Assembly: GCA_964247055.1 (NCBI GenBank)
Contig: OZ176059.1
Span: forward strand, 1,736,001 to 1,800,000
Length of the DNA stretch: 64,000 nt
From: Paragordius varius
Lineage: Eukaryota; Nematomorpha
Direction of reading: 5' to 3'
Shown: positions 11,354 through 23,100 of the stretch, piece by piece
Layout: the number at the start of each line of letters is the position of its first letter
Position numbering within the stretch: the stretch's first letter is position 1
The notes under the pieces: model-generated
Seen by the model: the letters and a program-made list of their open reading frames with translations, nothing else
Told to the model about the DNA's origin: nothing
Databases searched by the model: none
Translations under genes and position numbers: made by a program

Positions 11354-11628
11354 GCAGTAAAAACTGAAATTCTACAGACAAAACATAAAATGAAGTCAAA
11401 TATTTTTTTTAAAAGACAACCCCATACTTTTAAATCTAGATTTATATCAATAAATAACTCAATGTTTAAAATGGTAAAGTGTGAAAGATAGATATATATA
11501 GAACTAAAACAATCAATTTTATATTACGATTGTAACTAAGTAGCTTATTTGAAGGACAACAAGGTTTAAAAAGTTTGGTTCTGTCTTTTAGAAAATATTT
11601 GTCTTTATATTTTTACTTTCGGTTTAAT
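11354..11628. mobile_element. M element, copy 5
   Basis: Starts 'cagtaaaaactgaaattc', has 'agacaaaacataaaatg' and 'aaaagacaaccccatac', and ends near 'ttgtctttatatttttac'. The right inverted terminus is degraded. Confidence 0.55.
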
Positions 11629-11916
11629 ATGCTATTTGGCAATAATTAATAACTTAATAAAATGTATACTTAGTCATATTTATAATTGGCTAAATTTAAA
11701 CTATTTTTTAGAACTCATTAAAATTAATTCATAAAATATCATAGTAAATATTTGGTATATGATTGATTTATTTATTACTAATATAGCTAACAGAATTTTT
11801 CATATATTATACAGATTGAAATTTTGTGTGAACACTAATTATAACATATATGTGTGCAATATATTACAAAAAACATAATTTATAATAAAATTTTAAATAA
11901 ATTAAACAGCGATGAT

Positions 11917-12062
11917 ATTATTGGTTATTAAGGAAGTTTAAATTGTTAACAAGAAAAGTTTCTTGAGTTAAGGCATATGTACAATTTATTTTAATATTAC
12001 TGATAATAGACATTCAAATTTTCCCTATTAACCATTTAAACTGTCCTTATAACCAATAATAA
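11917..12062. repeat. Small inverted-repeat element
   Basis: About 33 bp arms: 'attggttattaaggaagttt' on the left pairs with 'aaactgtccttataaccaat' on the right, with 'aaattgttaa' facing 'ttaaccattt'. Total ~146 bp. Looks like a short MITE; single copy in this window. Confidence 0.55.
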
Positions 12063-12261
12063 AGCTAATTACTATGCTATGAAATATCACATTTGAATAT
12101 ATTATGAAGAAGCATGAAATATATTTTAAACAAATGCGTTTGTATAAATTTCTAACTTCCTTTTAAGAAAAAATACCCCGTTTACATTTTTTATGCTAAA
12201 TAATTCTAAAATTACAAAATATTTAAAGTTTTCCAAAGTAAGCATGAAAAAACTATAAAAT

Positions 12262-12472
12262 CTAATAAACAGGTATATAAGGGCGACGAGTAGTAATTGG
12301 TGGTCTTCGAGTCGTTCTACGAGTTGGATACCTTGTTCGACGAGTAGGAGGTCGAGTAGGTCTAGTACGCCTCGTTACAGGTGGCGGATTACATTCACAC
12401 AGCGGGCAACCGAACTCATCCAAAACATTTCCATATTCACAGAATATAAGGCAAACTGGTCCACACGTTGGT
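12262..12472 (-). CDS. Terminal exon of an antistasin-domain protein (partial gene)
   Basis: Minus-strand exon with acceptor TTTATAG (12473 upward), open frame from one base into the exon, and stop TAG at 12262-12264: 70 complete codons counting the stop. It starts PTCGPVCLIFCEYGNVLDEF and continues GCPLCECNPPP, the Cys spacing C-x3-C-x3-C-x6-9-GC-x2-C-x-C of the antistasin/hirustasin-like domain, known in secreted protease inhibitors and matrix-like proteins. The tail is Thr/Arg/Pro-rich and basic (repeated TRRP/TRPTRPP), ending YIPVY. Upstream exons should lie at higher coordinates but I could not find them; they may be beyond the repeat-filled region. Only one domain is visible, so inhibitor function is not claimed. 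Confidence 0.72.
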
Positions 12473-12945
12473 CTATAAACTAAACGAAAAAATGGAAAAA
12501 TGTATAAAATGTACAGTAAGAATCGAAAAATGTAAAGAAATTGAAATTGAAGTAGTAACGTTGGTCTATAATCTAAATGAATAAATAGTAAATAACACTA
12601 AAGAATCGATATAAATTTTTTTAGAGATTTAGTAAGGTTTTTTTATAAACTAAACGAAAAAATGGAAAAATGTATAAAATGTACAGTAAGAATCAAAAAA
12701 TGTAATGAATTTTCGAAATTATAAGTTTTTTTTATAATTTAAAAGAATGAGTAAATAGTAATAAAGAATTTTCGAAATTTAGTAAATTTTTTATATAATC
12801 TAAACGAATAAGTAAAAAATGCAAAGAAAAAGTACAGTAAGAATCGAAAAATGTAAAGAGTTTCCGAAATTTAATAAGGTGTTTTTATGAACTAAATACG
12901 CGAAAGAAAAAGTACACTAAAGAATTGAAAGATGTAAAGAAATTG
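12463..12945. repeat. Tandem repeat copied from the antistasin exon acceptor region
   Basis: Units starting '(acgttgg)tctataaactaaacg' and carrying 'aaatggaaaaatgtataaaa' and 'tgtacagtaagaatcgaaaa' recur at about 12463, 12560, 12640, 12790 and 12890. The second unit still includes the first bases of the exon plus the acceptor (acgttggtctata). It lies immediately upstream of the exon in the transcribed direction. Confidence 0.65.
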
Positions 12946-14337
12946 AAGTCGTATTTTTTGAAAAAAGAATTAAATAAAGTCCGGTGATGAAATAAAATTT
13001 TTCTAAGATAATGACATTAATATTACCCTGATTTTTATGCCATTAATATATTAATGGGAAATGGTTTAAGCAGTTTTCAGTCGATTAGAGTTTAATACTT
13101 CAACGCTTTTGAAAAAAGAGAAGGATGTGAAAATGTTAAATATTTAAAAGCTTAGCAGGCATATTTGATAAAATAAATTAAGCAGAAAACTATTTAAAAA
13201 AACAAAAAAGGAGTATTTTTAACGGATAACCGAAATTTTATCATTGTGCAGACGATATGTACACGCAATTACTATAATAAAATATATTTTATTTATAATT
13301 TGGGCAAAAATATATTGATAAAAAAAATTTATATTAATTTATATTTAAGTTTGACAATGACTTGTAGTGTAATCGAAAATTCACTTTAATAAATCCATAT
13401 AATTATTGCTGAATTATAATAAATCCCATTACAAATTTTATAAAAATTAAGATTAGAGATGGAAATTTTTATAAAAAGTAACGAATAGAGATAGAAATTA
13501 TTAAATACACTCAATCATATTATTTTAAATTGTAATATGGGTATGCAAGAAATATCAAGTTTTTAAAATAATTTTGCGTTAATTAATCTGTATCTTTTGT
13601 TTGTTTGATTACAATTAATTTTAACTAAAATTTAAACTAAATTATAATTTTTTAAAGTCAAAGTTAATTTATATATCTAAACTTGTTCGGGCCGTTATAG
13701 AATTGGCAGCAAGAACCAGGAAAAAAATAATCAAGATATTCCGCATATTTAGGATTTTTTGAAAGGATTTTTATTGCACTGGTGAAGAGAAAAATAGGAA
13801 TAGAAAAGGTTTTAAACAATCAGTTGTTTTTTAAAGTTTATAATTATTCTTTGCAAGAAAAATATTAAATAAGAGAACAAAATAATTTTTTTGATGTACA
13901 ATTAACAGTAAGTCAGTCCTTTATATACCTTTTCAGCATGTTAAAAACGGTCAAAAAAGGTCAAAAACTTTTAAAAGTTGATAATTGGTTAATTTGAATA
14001 TGTCGCGACATAGGTTAAAACCTATTTAATTCTTCTTTTTTTCGTTCAATTTAAAATTTAACCGTGCCTCTGGTTTTTTAATTGAGTTACTTTTTAACAG
14101 AGAAAAATTTAAATACCAAAGTTTTTTTGAAAAAAAGTATCCTTTGGAAAGGTCAAAACCAATTAACAAGTCTAATTATAATAAGTTTTAAAATATAATT
14201 TATATTTTATATTAAGGTAACCAATTTAGTATCCATTTATATTATAAAATATATCTCATAAAACTATTAAAATAAATGTTTTATACTAAAAACTTTAAAG
14301 AGACTGATGAAAATTATTACCCGAATTCTTTAATCAA
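12946..14337. other. Gene-free AT-rich stretch
   Basis: No exon with codon bias or splice signals recognised on either strand. About 13340-13440 repeats 3120-3230. Possibly intronic to the minus-strand antistasin-domain gene, whose upstream exons were not found. Confidence 0.4.
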
Positions 14338-14625
14338 ATTTAATTTACAGTAAAAATGAAATTATACGGTTAAAACGTGTAAATATAAAGACAAATATTT
14401 TTTTCTAAAAGACAACCCCATATAGTCCTAATTTTTTTTAAAAATAAAACTCTCATTGTTTTAAAGCAGGAAATAAAGATATAAATTGATTAAACAACAA
14501 GCAATTTATGTAGTATTTGAATTGTATTTAAATTATTTTAATTGAATGAATTTTAAGGTTTAAAAAAGTATCATAGAAAAATGTGTCTATATATTTTTAC
14601 ACCCGCTGTCATAGTTGAAAAGGCG
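14338..14625. mobile_element. M element, copy 6
   Basis: Left end 'tttacagtaaaaatgaaatt', then 'aaaacgtgtaaatataaaga' and 'aaaagacaacccc'; the right half ends at 'tgtctatatatttttacacc' without the terminal repeat. Confidence 0.55.
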
Positions 14626-14828
14626 CCTGTCAGAATTTTTTAAAAAATTTTAATTTTGTTTTTAAAAAAATAGGTATACAAAGTTATATATGTATTATAT
14701 TAAATAATACATAATGATATTACCCATTTTTATGAGTGGTCTCATAACCAAGTAGTTTAAATTTGATCATTTCTTTAAAATCAAGCAAAGGAATGCTTGG
14801 ATGGAAAATAAGGCGCCATCACGAATAA

Positions 14829-16835
14829 TTCACCCTTGAACAGAATTCAAATTCACCCTTATAGCCTTTAAATTCACCCTTGAACATCAAAATCACCCTT
14901 AAACCATTTAAATTTATCCTTAAAAAATCAAAATCATCCAAGTTTACCCTTGAATAGAATTAAAATTCACCCTTAAACCATATAAATTGATCATCCTCAC
15001 AAAATTTAAAATCACCCTTAAATCATTTAAATTCACCCTTTAACAGAATTCAAATTCACCCCTATAGCCTTTAAATTCACCCTTGAACAGAATTCAAATT
15101 CACCCTTAAACCATTTAAATTTATCCTTAAAAAAATCAAAATCATCCAAGTTTACCCTTGAATAGAATTAAAATTCACCCTTAAACCATATAAATTGATC
15201 GTACTCACAAAATTGAAAATCACCCTTGAACGATTCAATATCACCCCTTGAACGATTCCAATTCAACTTATTAAACACTTCAAACTCACCCCCTTGAACT
15301 ATTCAAAATCTCCCTTAAACCATTTAAATTCACCCTTAAATCATTTAAATTCACCCTTGAATAGAATTTAAATTTACCCTAAAACAATTTAAAACCACCT
15401 TTAACCATTTAAATTTACCATTTAAATAATTTAAATTCACCCTTGAACAGGATTCAAAATCATCCTAATATCATTTAAATTTATCCTCAAAAAATCAAAA
15501 TCATTCAATTGTACCCTTAAATAGAATTAAAACTCACCCTTAAACCATATAAATTTATCCTCACAAAATTTAAAATTACCCTTGAATAATTCAAATTGAC
15601 CCTCACAGAATTCAAAATCATACTTAAACAATTCAAAATCACCCCTTAAACCATTTAAATTCACCCTTGAACAAAATTCAAACTCACCCCCTTAAACACT
15701 TCAAAATCACCCTTAAACTATTCAAAATCCCCCTTGAACCATTTAAATTCACCCTTGAACCATTCAAAACCCCTCTTAAATCATTTAAATTCACCCTTGA
15801 TCCATTTAAATTCACCCTTTAACAATTCAATTCACCCTTAAACCATATGAATTTATCCTAACAAAATTTAAAATCACCCTTAAACCATTTAAATTTATCC
15901 TCAGAAAATTCAAAATCCCCCTAATTTAAAATGACCCTCACAAAATTTAAATTCACCCTTAAACCATTTAAATTTACCCTTAAACTGAATTCAAAATCAC
16001 CATTAAACCAAAATCACCCTTGAACAGAATTTTTATTCACCCTTGAACCATTTAAATTTACCCTTAAATTTAAATTCACCCTTGAACTGAATTCATCCCT
16101 TAAACCATTTATATTTATCCTCAGAAAATTTAAAATCACCCTTGAACAATTCAAATTTACCCTTAAACAATTCAAAATCACCCACAATCAAATTTATCTA
16201 ACAGTCTTTGAACTTAACCTTAAACCATTTAAAATCACCCTGAACAATTTAAAATCTCTCTTAAACCATTTAAATTTATCCTCACAAAATTCAAATCACC
16301 CCTGAACAATTCAAATTTATCCTCAAAAAATTCGAAATCACCCTTGAAAAATTCAAGTTTACCCTTAAATAGAATTAAAACTCACCCTTTAACCATATAA
16401 ATTCATCCTCACAAAATTCAAATTTACCCTTAAAGCCTTTAAATTCACCCGTGAACAGAATTTTATATCACCCTTAAATTTAAATTTACCCTCAAAAAAT
16501 TCAAAATCACCCTTAAACCATTCAAATTTACCCTTAAACCATTTAAAACCACCCTTAAATAATTCAAATTCACCGTTAAACCATTTAAATTTAGCCTCAT
16601 GGAATTCAACATCACCCTTAAACAATATCCTTGAAATAATTCTCCATCAATCAAAATATATGTTGTTTAAGATTAAAAAATGTTTTTATATAATTTTAAA
16701 TGATATAAATTTTGTTTTAAATTAAAATAATACTAAAAAAATAATAAATTATGTCGTAAAATATATGTCAGATGAATGATGAGTATATTAGCACCCCAAA
16801 AACATATAATTTATTTTTAGGGGGAATATTAATTT
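14829..16835. repeat. Expanded ~21 bp minisatellite array, arm of an S element
   Basis: About 1.8 kb of degenerate ~21 bp units of the form TTCACCCTTAAACCATTTAAA with variants (TTGAACAGAATTCAAA and others). It is followed at about 16650-16835 by a non-repetitive core ('aaattatgtcgtaaaatata', 'tgatgag.atatta', 'ataatttatttttagggg') that also sits between the arms of the S elements at 43890, 58362 and 61780. I therefore read it as an S-family MITE whose left arm has expanded greatly. Because the unit is a multiple of three, the minus strand shows 7-residue periodic frames (FKG/FNG repeats); these are not taken as genes. Confidence 0.75.
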
Positions 16836-16879
16836 ATACAAAGGTAAAATTAAACTCTATATATATATATATATATATA

Positions 16880-17070
16880 CAGTATGCATGTTAATGCTGC
16901 TTGATTTATAACATAGTTGTCAATAACACAGTAGTATAGAAAAAAGTAACAAAATGGTGAAAATAAACTAAACCTCCATTTTTGATTATCTTACATACTT
17001 TGTTTAAATCATTATGGACGAAGTTTTTTTAGTAACCCATGTTAGTGTGCTACAAATTGACCAAAATTAA
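16880..17070. repeat. Degraded foldback element with M-element fragment
   Basis: Shares 'acacagtagtatagaaaaaa' and 'aacaaaatggtgaaaataaa' with the foldbacks at 7430 and 10846, but the right arm is poorly preserved. Just downstream, 17113-17160 is a fragment of an M element ('acagtaaaaattgaaatta'). Confidence 0.4.
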
Positions 17071-17267
17071 TACCCATTTAAATGTCCATAAAAATTAAGA
17101 AAAATTTTAATTATACAGTAAAAATTGAAATTATGCTACGGATAAAACAACGAGCTAGTCCTCATTAACCAAATAAAAAAATACCGAAATTTCGCTATAA
17201 AGTTTTTGAATAAAAGCTGAATTGTTTTTAGAAAATACTTGCAATAAATACTTTATCACATGATTAA

Positions 17268-17831
17268 AACTTCGATTCAAATTGGGGCATCTAAATACCC
17301 CAATTGTTAGTATTTTTAAAATGCTACTGAAAGGAGCGTTCGCAATTTAAATTTATGCTACTCTCCTAATAAAAATTATATAAATATGCCAAAATATCCA
17401 AATAAAATTTTGTTTTGAAAAAATATTCCATGTCAAACTGCTTCAACGCCATTTTTATTTACAAAATTTTTGTAAAATATAATCTTCATTTAATTTTAAG
17501 GGTAAATTAAAGTTATTTTTTTTAATTTAAATTACATCTAACATTAATAGAAATATAAAAAGCGGTTTACATTGTATTATTTTTCAATTTTATCAATAAA
17601 CACATGTCACGTTCAAAATTTTTTATTCGGTTTTAGCTTAAAATAAGTAATATCAAGAGTTATTGAATAAAATTTCTTATGGTCGGTTTATTAATGTTAT
17701 ATAAGTGCAAAATTTTGCCATGGTTTCGATTCCTTCCATATTTTTTAAAGAATTAATTTTAAACAGTCCTGAGGTATTCAACTACCGCAATTTGATGCGA
17801 AGGACTAAAATGAATGTGTTGTATCCAAGTG
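17268..17831 (-). mobile_element. T element, solitary minus-strand copy
   Basis: TTAA at 17264-17267 and 17832-17835 flank an ~564 bp copy reading 'cttcgattcaaattggggc' to 'tgttgtatccaagtg'. Both subterminal palindromes are recognisable. The 76-codon frame at 17705-17935 is chance. Confidence 0.78.
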
Positions 17832-18100
17832 TTAATAGCAAAATATTGTTATGCGTACTCCCTACTATTTTTAGGTGTGATAGACACAGTATAACAACGC
17901 TTTTAGATATTTGCAAAAACACTTTTTATATATAGATGTAATGACGTTTTTACCGTTTCAAAATTTTTATTTAAATGTTGAGCTGCCCTTGTTGTATTTT
18001 TTTAAAAAGACAATTGAGGCGAGCGGATATTTTATAATAAAAATTCTGAGGTGATATGTTTAGCATGGAATTTAAATAAAGTGTTTACGTACGGTATTTA

Positions 18101-18640
18101 TACCGTTTCTATCATGCGCAATGAAGTACGCTTGAACAAACTAAAAATAGTTTTGAAAAAAGTTGGACACTTTTAAAATACTTATAACTGATATCGAAAT
18201 TTATATTTTTGAAATATCGCGCAATCCTGGCATTTTTGCGTTTGCCCATTTTAGAAGAGAAAACAAGTTTAAGACTTTCGGAGCCCCTAATTAAAAATTA
18301 AAATTTTTCGAAGATATTGTTTTGCTTTTTATATGCAGTTTTTAATATATTTTAGTGATATTTTTTGGAATAAAGACTATAGCTTACATAAATAAATTTA
18401 TTTAAAATAATTTGGTCAAATTTTGTCATTTTCCTATATGGAGCACGTATCACAAAAGTGTAATTTTCTTTCTAAAATTATTCGTAAGAATCAAAATCAA
18501 AATCACTATTATAATCCTGATAGATTATTTTATCAGAAGGGAGGCTGTGTATAGATATTTCTGCTATATATCAATTTATTTTGGCTTAACTTTATATTAT
18601 TTTAGAATAGAAGCCTATATTTAAAATGGAACTGTGTTCT
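18101..18640 (+). repeat. R-family dispersed repeat, copy 4
   Basis: Begins TACCGTTTCTATCATGC, preceded by an inverted CGTACGGTATT, and runs through 'ggcatttttgcgtttgccca', 'agactttcggagcccc' and 'ggagcacgtatcacaaaagt'. Non-coding. Confidence 0.55.
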
Positions 18641-19333
18641 TCAGGAGTTATAAATACTATCAATCTATTTATATATGGCCCTGGTTAACCGGTTACTTAG
18701 TTATTATCGAGGTTTCAAAACTCTGTAAAATTACTATATCATTATTATTTAATATAGAAGTTTAAAACAGTTGCTTGTTTAATTCCAATGCTCTACACTA
18801 GAAAGTTGCCCACAACATGTTGGGGCGTAAAAAATGTATTGAAATAAGTGTTGATATTTAATTTAAAGAAAAAAATTATAATAGAGAAAATATTTTTGTA
18901 AATTTTGCTTGAAGTTTTGATTGATATGCCTTTGTTATAAATATTTTCGATAAATATACTAATAACCGACACTGCTATCTTGCCTTTATAAAAAATTACC
19001 ACAGTATATAAATCCTGTTAATAAAGTTTTCTGGATGATTTTAATTAAAAAGCATTTTCGTTACTTTTTTACACGCATCCTATATTTTCATTTTTTAATC
19101 ACTCTCAAATACTTTATCAAATATCTAAATATTTGTAGAAAACATTTTGCTATCTATAATTCAAATACCTTAAAAAAAGTATTTAATTTTAAAAGTATAT
19201 TTTATTAAATATTTTTAAGGCTCTTTCAAAATTTTTATTGAACCACGCTTCACATTACACTGTAAGGTTGTTTTTACCTTTCATCTGTTGCCATTTCTAC
19301 ACATTTCCTGTTATAAAGTTCAACACATCCCAA
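18641..19333. promoter_or_regulatory. Upstream region of rpl-6
   Basis: No gene seen; AT-rich. The last ~90 bp before the start are pyrimidine-richer ('ctttcatctgttgccatttc', 'tacacatttcctgttataaag') and end in an AG 16 bases before the ATG. This could be a cis or trans splice acceptor for the 5' end (inference). No core promoter motif can be asserted. Confidence 0.3.
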
Positions 19334-20113
19334 ATGGAAGTTGATTTGAATAAACGATCTAAAACCGGAAAGTTACTGAGGAATTATGAAATTAGTAAAG
19401 GAATCATGAGATATTCCAAATCTGCCATATTTCATCGAAGACGTCTTTTTGAAGATGGGGTTGTTCATAGTTCTCGACGTAAAGCTGATTGGGCTAAGCA
19501 TCAACAAAAGCTGAAGGAAAAAACTGAAGCTGAGCAGAAAAAAGTGGTCAAAAAACCGATTGGCGGAGAAAAAAATGGGAAAGAACGCGTTATTCAAAAG
19601 AAACAGGTTTTTTACATCAAAATTAATGATTATTATACTTTGCTTGATTTTTTATACATTCGTTTAATTATACTTTATTCTGTTACCTATTCACATATTT
19701 ACGAACCTCTTTGTCCAACTTTATTCCATTCAAATTTTGTAACCAATTTTTTAATCTTTTTTTTATCGCTATTACAAGTTTGTTAAAAACAACTTAGAAA
19801 GAAATTTAAAATATATTGTTTTATTATAATAAAAATGGATTTATTAATGAATTTCATTTCTATTTTCCCCTATTTATCAATACAAAATGTTAAATTCTAG
19901 GAATTTTTAAACTATTCTTTTGCCGGATAAGACAAAATTATTTGTTTAAAATTATTTTTTTCTTTTTGTAATCACTTTAAACAAAAAAAATTTTACATTA
20001 TTTTTTTATAAAAATAAATTTAATTTTATTAACATTATTAATATTATCTAATTCTTTCTGAAAAATCATTTTCACTCCAAATTAAAAATTAGAAACTATA
20101 TGATTTTTTTAGT

Positions 20114-20151
<38 letters not shown>

Positions 20152-23100
20152 CTTTTGATAAAATAACTTATTATTTTTTTACAATTAATTTTTATAAAAA
20201 AAAATTTAAAATTAAGAAACCATTTTAAAGTATAAAATATATGGTTTTTTACAATTGATATATATATATATATATTATATTTATTATATTTACTTTTGTA
20301 TAATAACTCATATTTATTTTATTAATATTTTTTTAAAAAATCAATTAATTTATATTAATATTTTTAAAATTTAATTTTATTAATATTATTAAAAAATTTT
20401 TATAAATATTATTTTTTAGCCACGTTCAATATCAACCGCACTGAAAAAGACGAATTACATGAAAAGACTTAATCGAAAAAAATCTCAAATCAAGAAATTC
20501 AAACCTCTAAGATCATCTCTGATTCCTGGGAAGATTTTAATTGTTTTGGCTGGTCCGTATCGCGGAAAAGTTAGTTTTTTACAGTTTTTTTTGAAAAATA
20601 AGTTTAAAGGTAATTTTTTTAAGGCAGTTTTAAAATTTATTTGTAGAATGAATTTTATAAAAAATTCAAAAAATGGTTAAAAACTATAAAATTAAAAAAA
20701 AATGGTTTAGAACTATAAAATTTGATAAAAAGGTCCCTATCGAGGAAAAGTTAGTTTGCTTAAGTTTTTTTTGTAAAATGTTTAAAGTTAATTTTATCAA
20801 AAAAGTTCAAAATTTATCTTTATATTGATATAAAATTCAAAAAAATTGGTTTAAAACTATAAATTTGATAAAAAGAAACAAATTGAAACTTTCAAGATTT
20901 TTACAAGATTCCTGGAAAGATTTTGATTGTTTTGGCTGGTGCGTATCGCGGAAAAGTTAGTTTTTTTTTTGAAAAAGTTTATGAAAAAGTTTAAAAATTT
21001 ATCTTAATTTAACTAAAATTGAAGAAATTATCTTAATTATTAAAAAATCTAAAAAATTATCTTAATTATTAAAAAATTCCAAAAAATTGTTTAAAACTAT
21101 AAAATTTGATAAAAAGGTCCGTATCGCGGGAAAGTTAGTTTTTAAACTTTTTTTTAAATTTGAAAAAATTCAAAATTTATCTTAATTTTTTAAATATTTC
21201 CAAAAAATGGTTTAAAACTATAAAATTTGATAAAAAAAGAAGAAATTTAAACCTTTAAGATCATCTCTGATTCCTGGAAAGATTTTAATTGTTCTGGTTG
21301 GTCCGTATCGCGGAAAAATTTGTTTTTTTAACTTTTTGTGTATGTGAAAAAAGTGTTTAAAAAGGTAATTTTAGCAAAAAATTGATTTTATTATTATACT
21401 ATAAAATTTGGAAAATATATATATATATATATATATATTGATTTTTTTAGAAAAAAATTAATTTCTAACTAATACCTAATTTTTTTTTCATAAGATTTTA
21501 ATTAATTCCCTTTTTGGACATTTTAAGATTAAGAAAAAAAAACCAAAAAAATTACCCTCCTATATTTTTTTACAATAAAATAAAAATATAAATGGTTAAT
21601 TATTGTTCGGCACTGCAAAATTTTGCTATAGATGGGGCCTTTAAGGAAAAGAGGGGGCGCTTTTTTTCGTGGTATAAAAAGGCGTTTTCAATATCTATAT
21701 ATATATATATATATATACCATTTTTAGTTCAAATTCACCTTTAAAAGAATTTAAATTCACCCTTAAACAATTCAAATTCAATCAATTAATAAATTATGAA
21801 GTTTCGGTTTGATATAACTAACTCATCATTATAAATATGAAATATATCTTTATGGAAAAGTTTATTATTTTTTCAGTATAATTTTGATTATATACAAAGT
21901 TTCTTTTTTTGAAAATATAAAAAAGGTAATTTTTAATCTTAAAAATTACTTAATCTATTTTAGGGTGAATTCGGATTGTTTGAAGGTGAATTTGAATTGT
22001 TTAAGGGTGAATTTGAACTGTAAATGGTATATAATCATTTTATGTAAAAATACCGCCCTCTATTAAGTTGAACAATAAACACGACAACAGTAGTGTATGT
22101 AAAAAAACGAATTTTTCCATAGTAGTGGGAATCAGTAAACCATGGTCATTTAAAAAAACAGCTGTTTTTTGAAAAAATTGCTGGTAATTTTTTGTCGAAC
22201 AGAAATAATAAAATTTTATTGTTTTCAACTAATATATTTTTTTAAAAAATATAAATTAAATGTTTAATGTTTAAATATGCTTTTTTAACAATATATTGTT
22301 AAACATGCATCGTTATAACATTAGATTTAACAGTTATTTCTGAAAACCAAAACAATATTAAGCACTTTGCAAAACCATATGCAATTATTGCATATATGTG
22401 AACCGCCAATATTTTGAAAAAACACATTTTATAAATGGATATTTCAATAACGAAAGAAACTATAGATTAAATTTTATTTGAAATATCCAGTAGTAATTAA
22501 AGTTCCATGTATTTTAAGATTTAAAAAAATTTATTTAAACACAAAATTGTTGATTGATTTAAAATATTTGTAAATAATAATTACTATTAAAAAAATCTAA
22601 ACTTTTTAGAAAAAACTTGACAAAATTAGTGAAACAAACGCAAGTGTTGTACGAGAACATTATTTTCACAATTTAATAAATATCGCATGATATACCATTT
22701 ACAATTCAAATTCACTCTAAAAATAAATTATGAAATTTTAGACAGCTAATATAACTCATCATTATGATTTAATATATCTTTATGGCAAAGATTATTATTA
22801 CCTTTCAGTATTATTTAAATTTAAAACAAATTTATATATTTTTTAAAAAATATATAAGTAATTTTTAATCTTAAATAACATGATTTTATTTGAGGGTGAA
22901 TCTAAATTGTTCGAGGGTGAATTTCCAATGTTCAAGGGTGTGAATATTAATTGTTTAAGGGTAAATTTGAATAATTCAAGGTTTAATTACAATTATTCAA
23001 GGTTGTTTAAGGATTAATTTTAATTGTACGAGAGTAAATTTTAATTATTCAAGGGTGAATTTCAATTATTCAAATTTATATATGAATATTTATACCCTTT

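Noticed and set aside
14621-14820. GGCGCC at both ends of a ~200 bp segment read as a terminal inverted repeat
   Set aside because: Only six self-complementary bases, no further pairing and no target duplication.
14829-16640. Possible CRISPR-like or telomere-like array (CACCCTTAAAC units)
   Set aside because: No unique spacers, units run head to tail with drift, the genome is eukaryotic, and the unit is not a TTAGGC-type telomere repeat.
16389-16654. Minus-strand frames with FKGxFxW-type 7-residue repeats, resembling a repetitive protein
   Set aside because: They arise from a 21 bp (multiple of three) non-coding unit found in introns and on both strands elsewhere; no start context, splice signals or domain.
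18793-19002. 69-codon minus-strand frame upstream of rpl-6
   Set aside because: No domain or codon signal; typical chance frame in AT-rich sequence.
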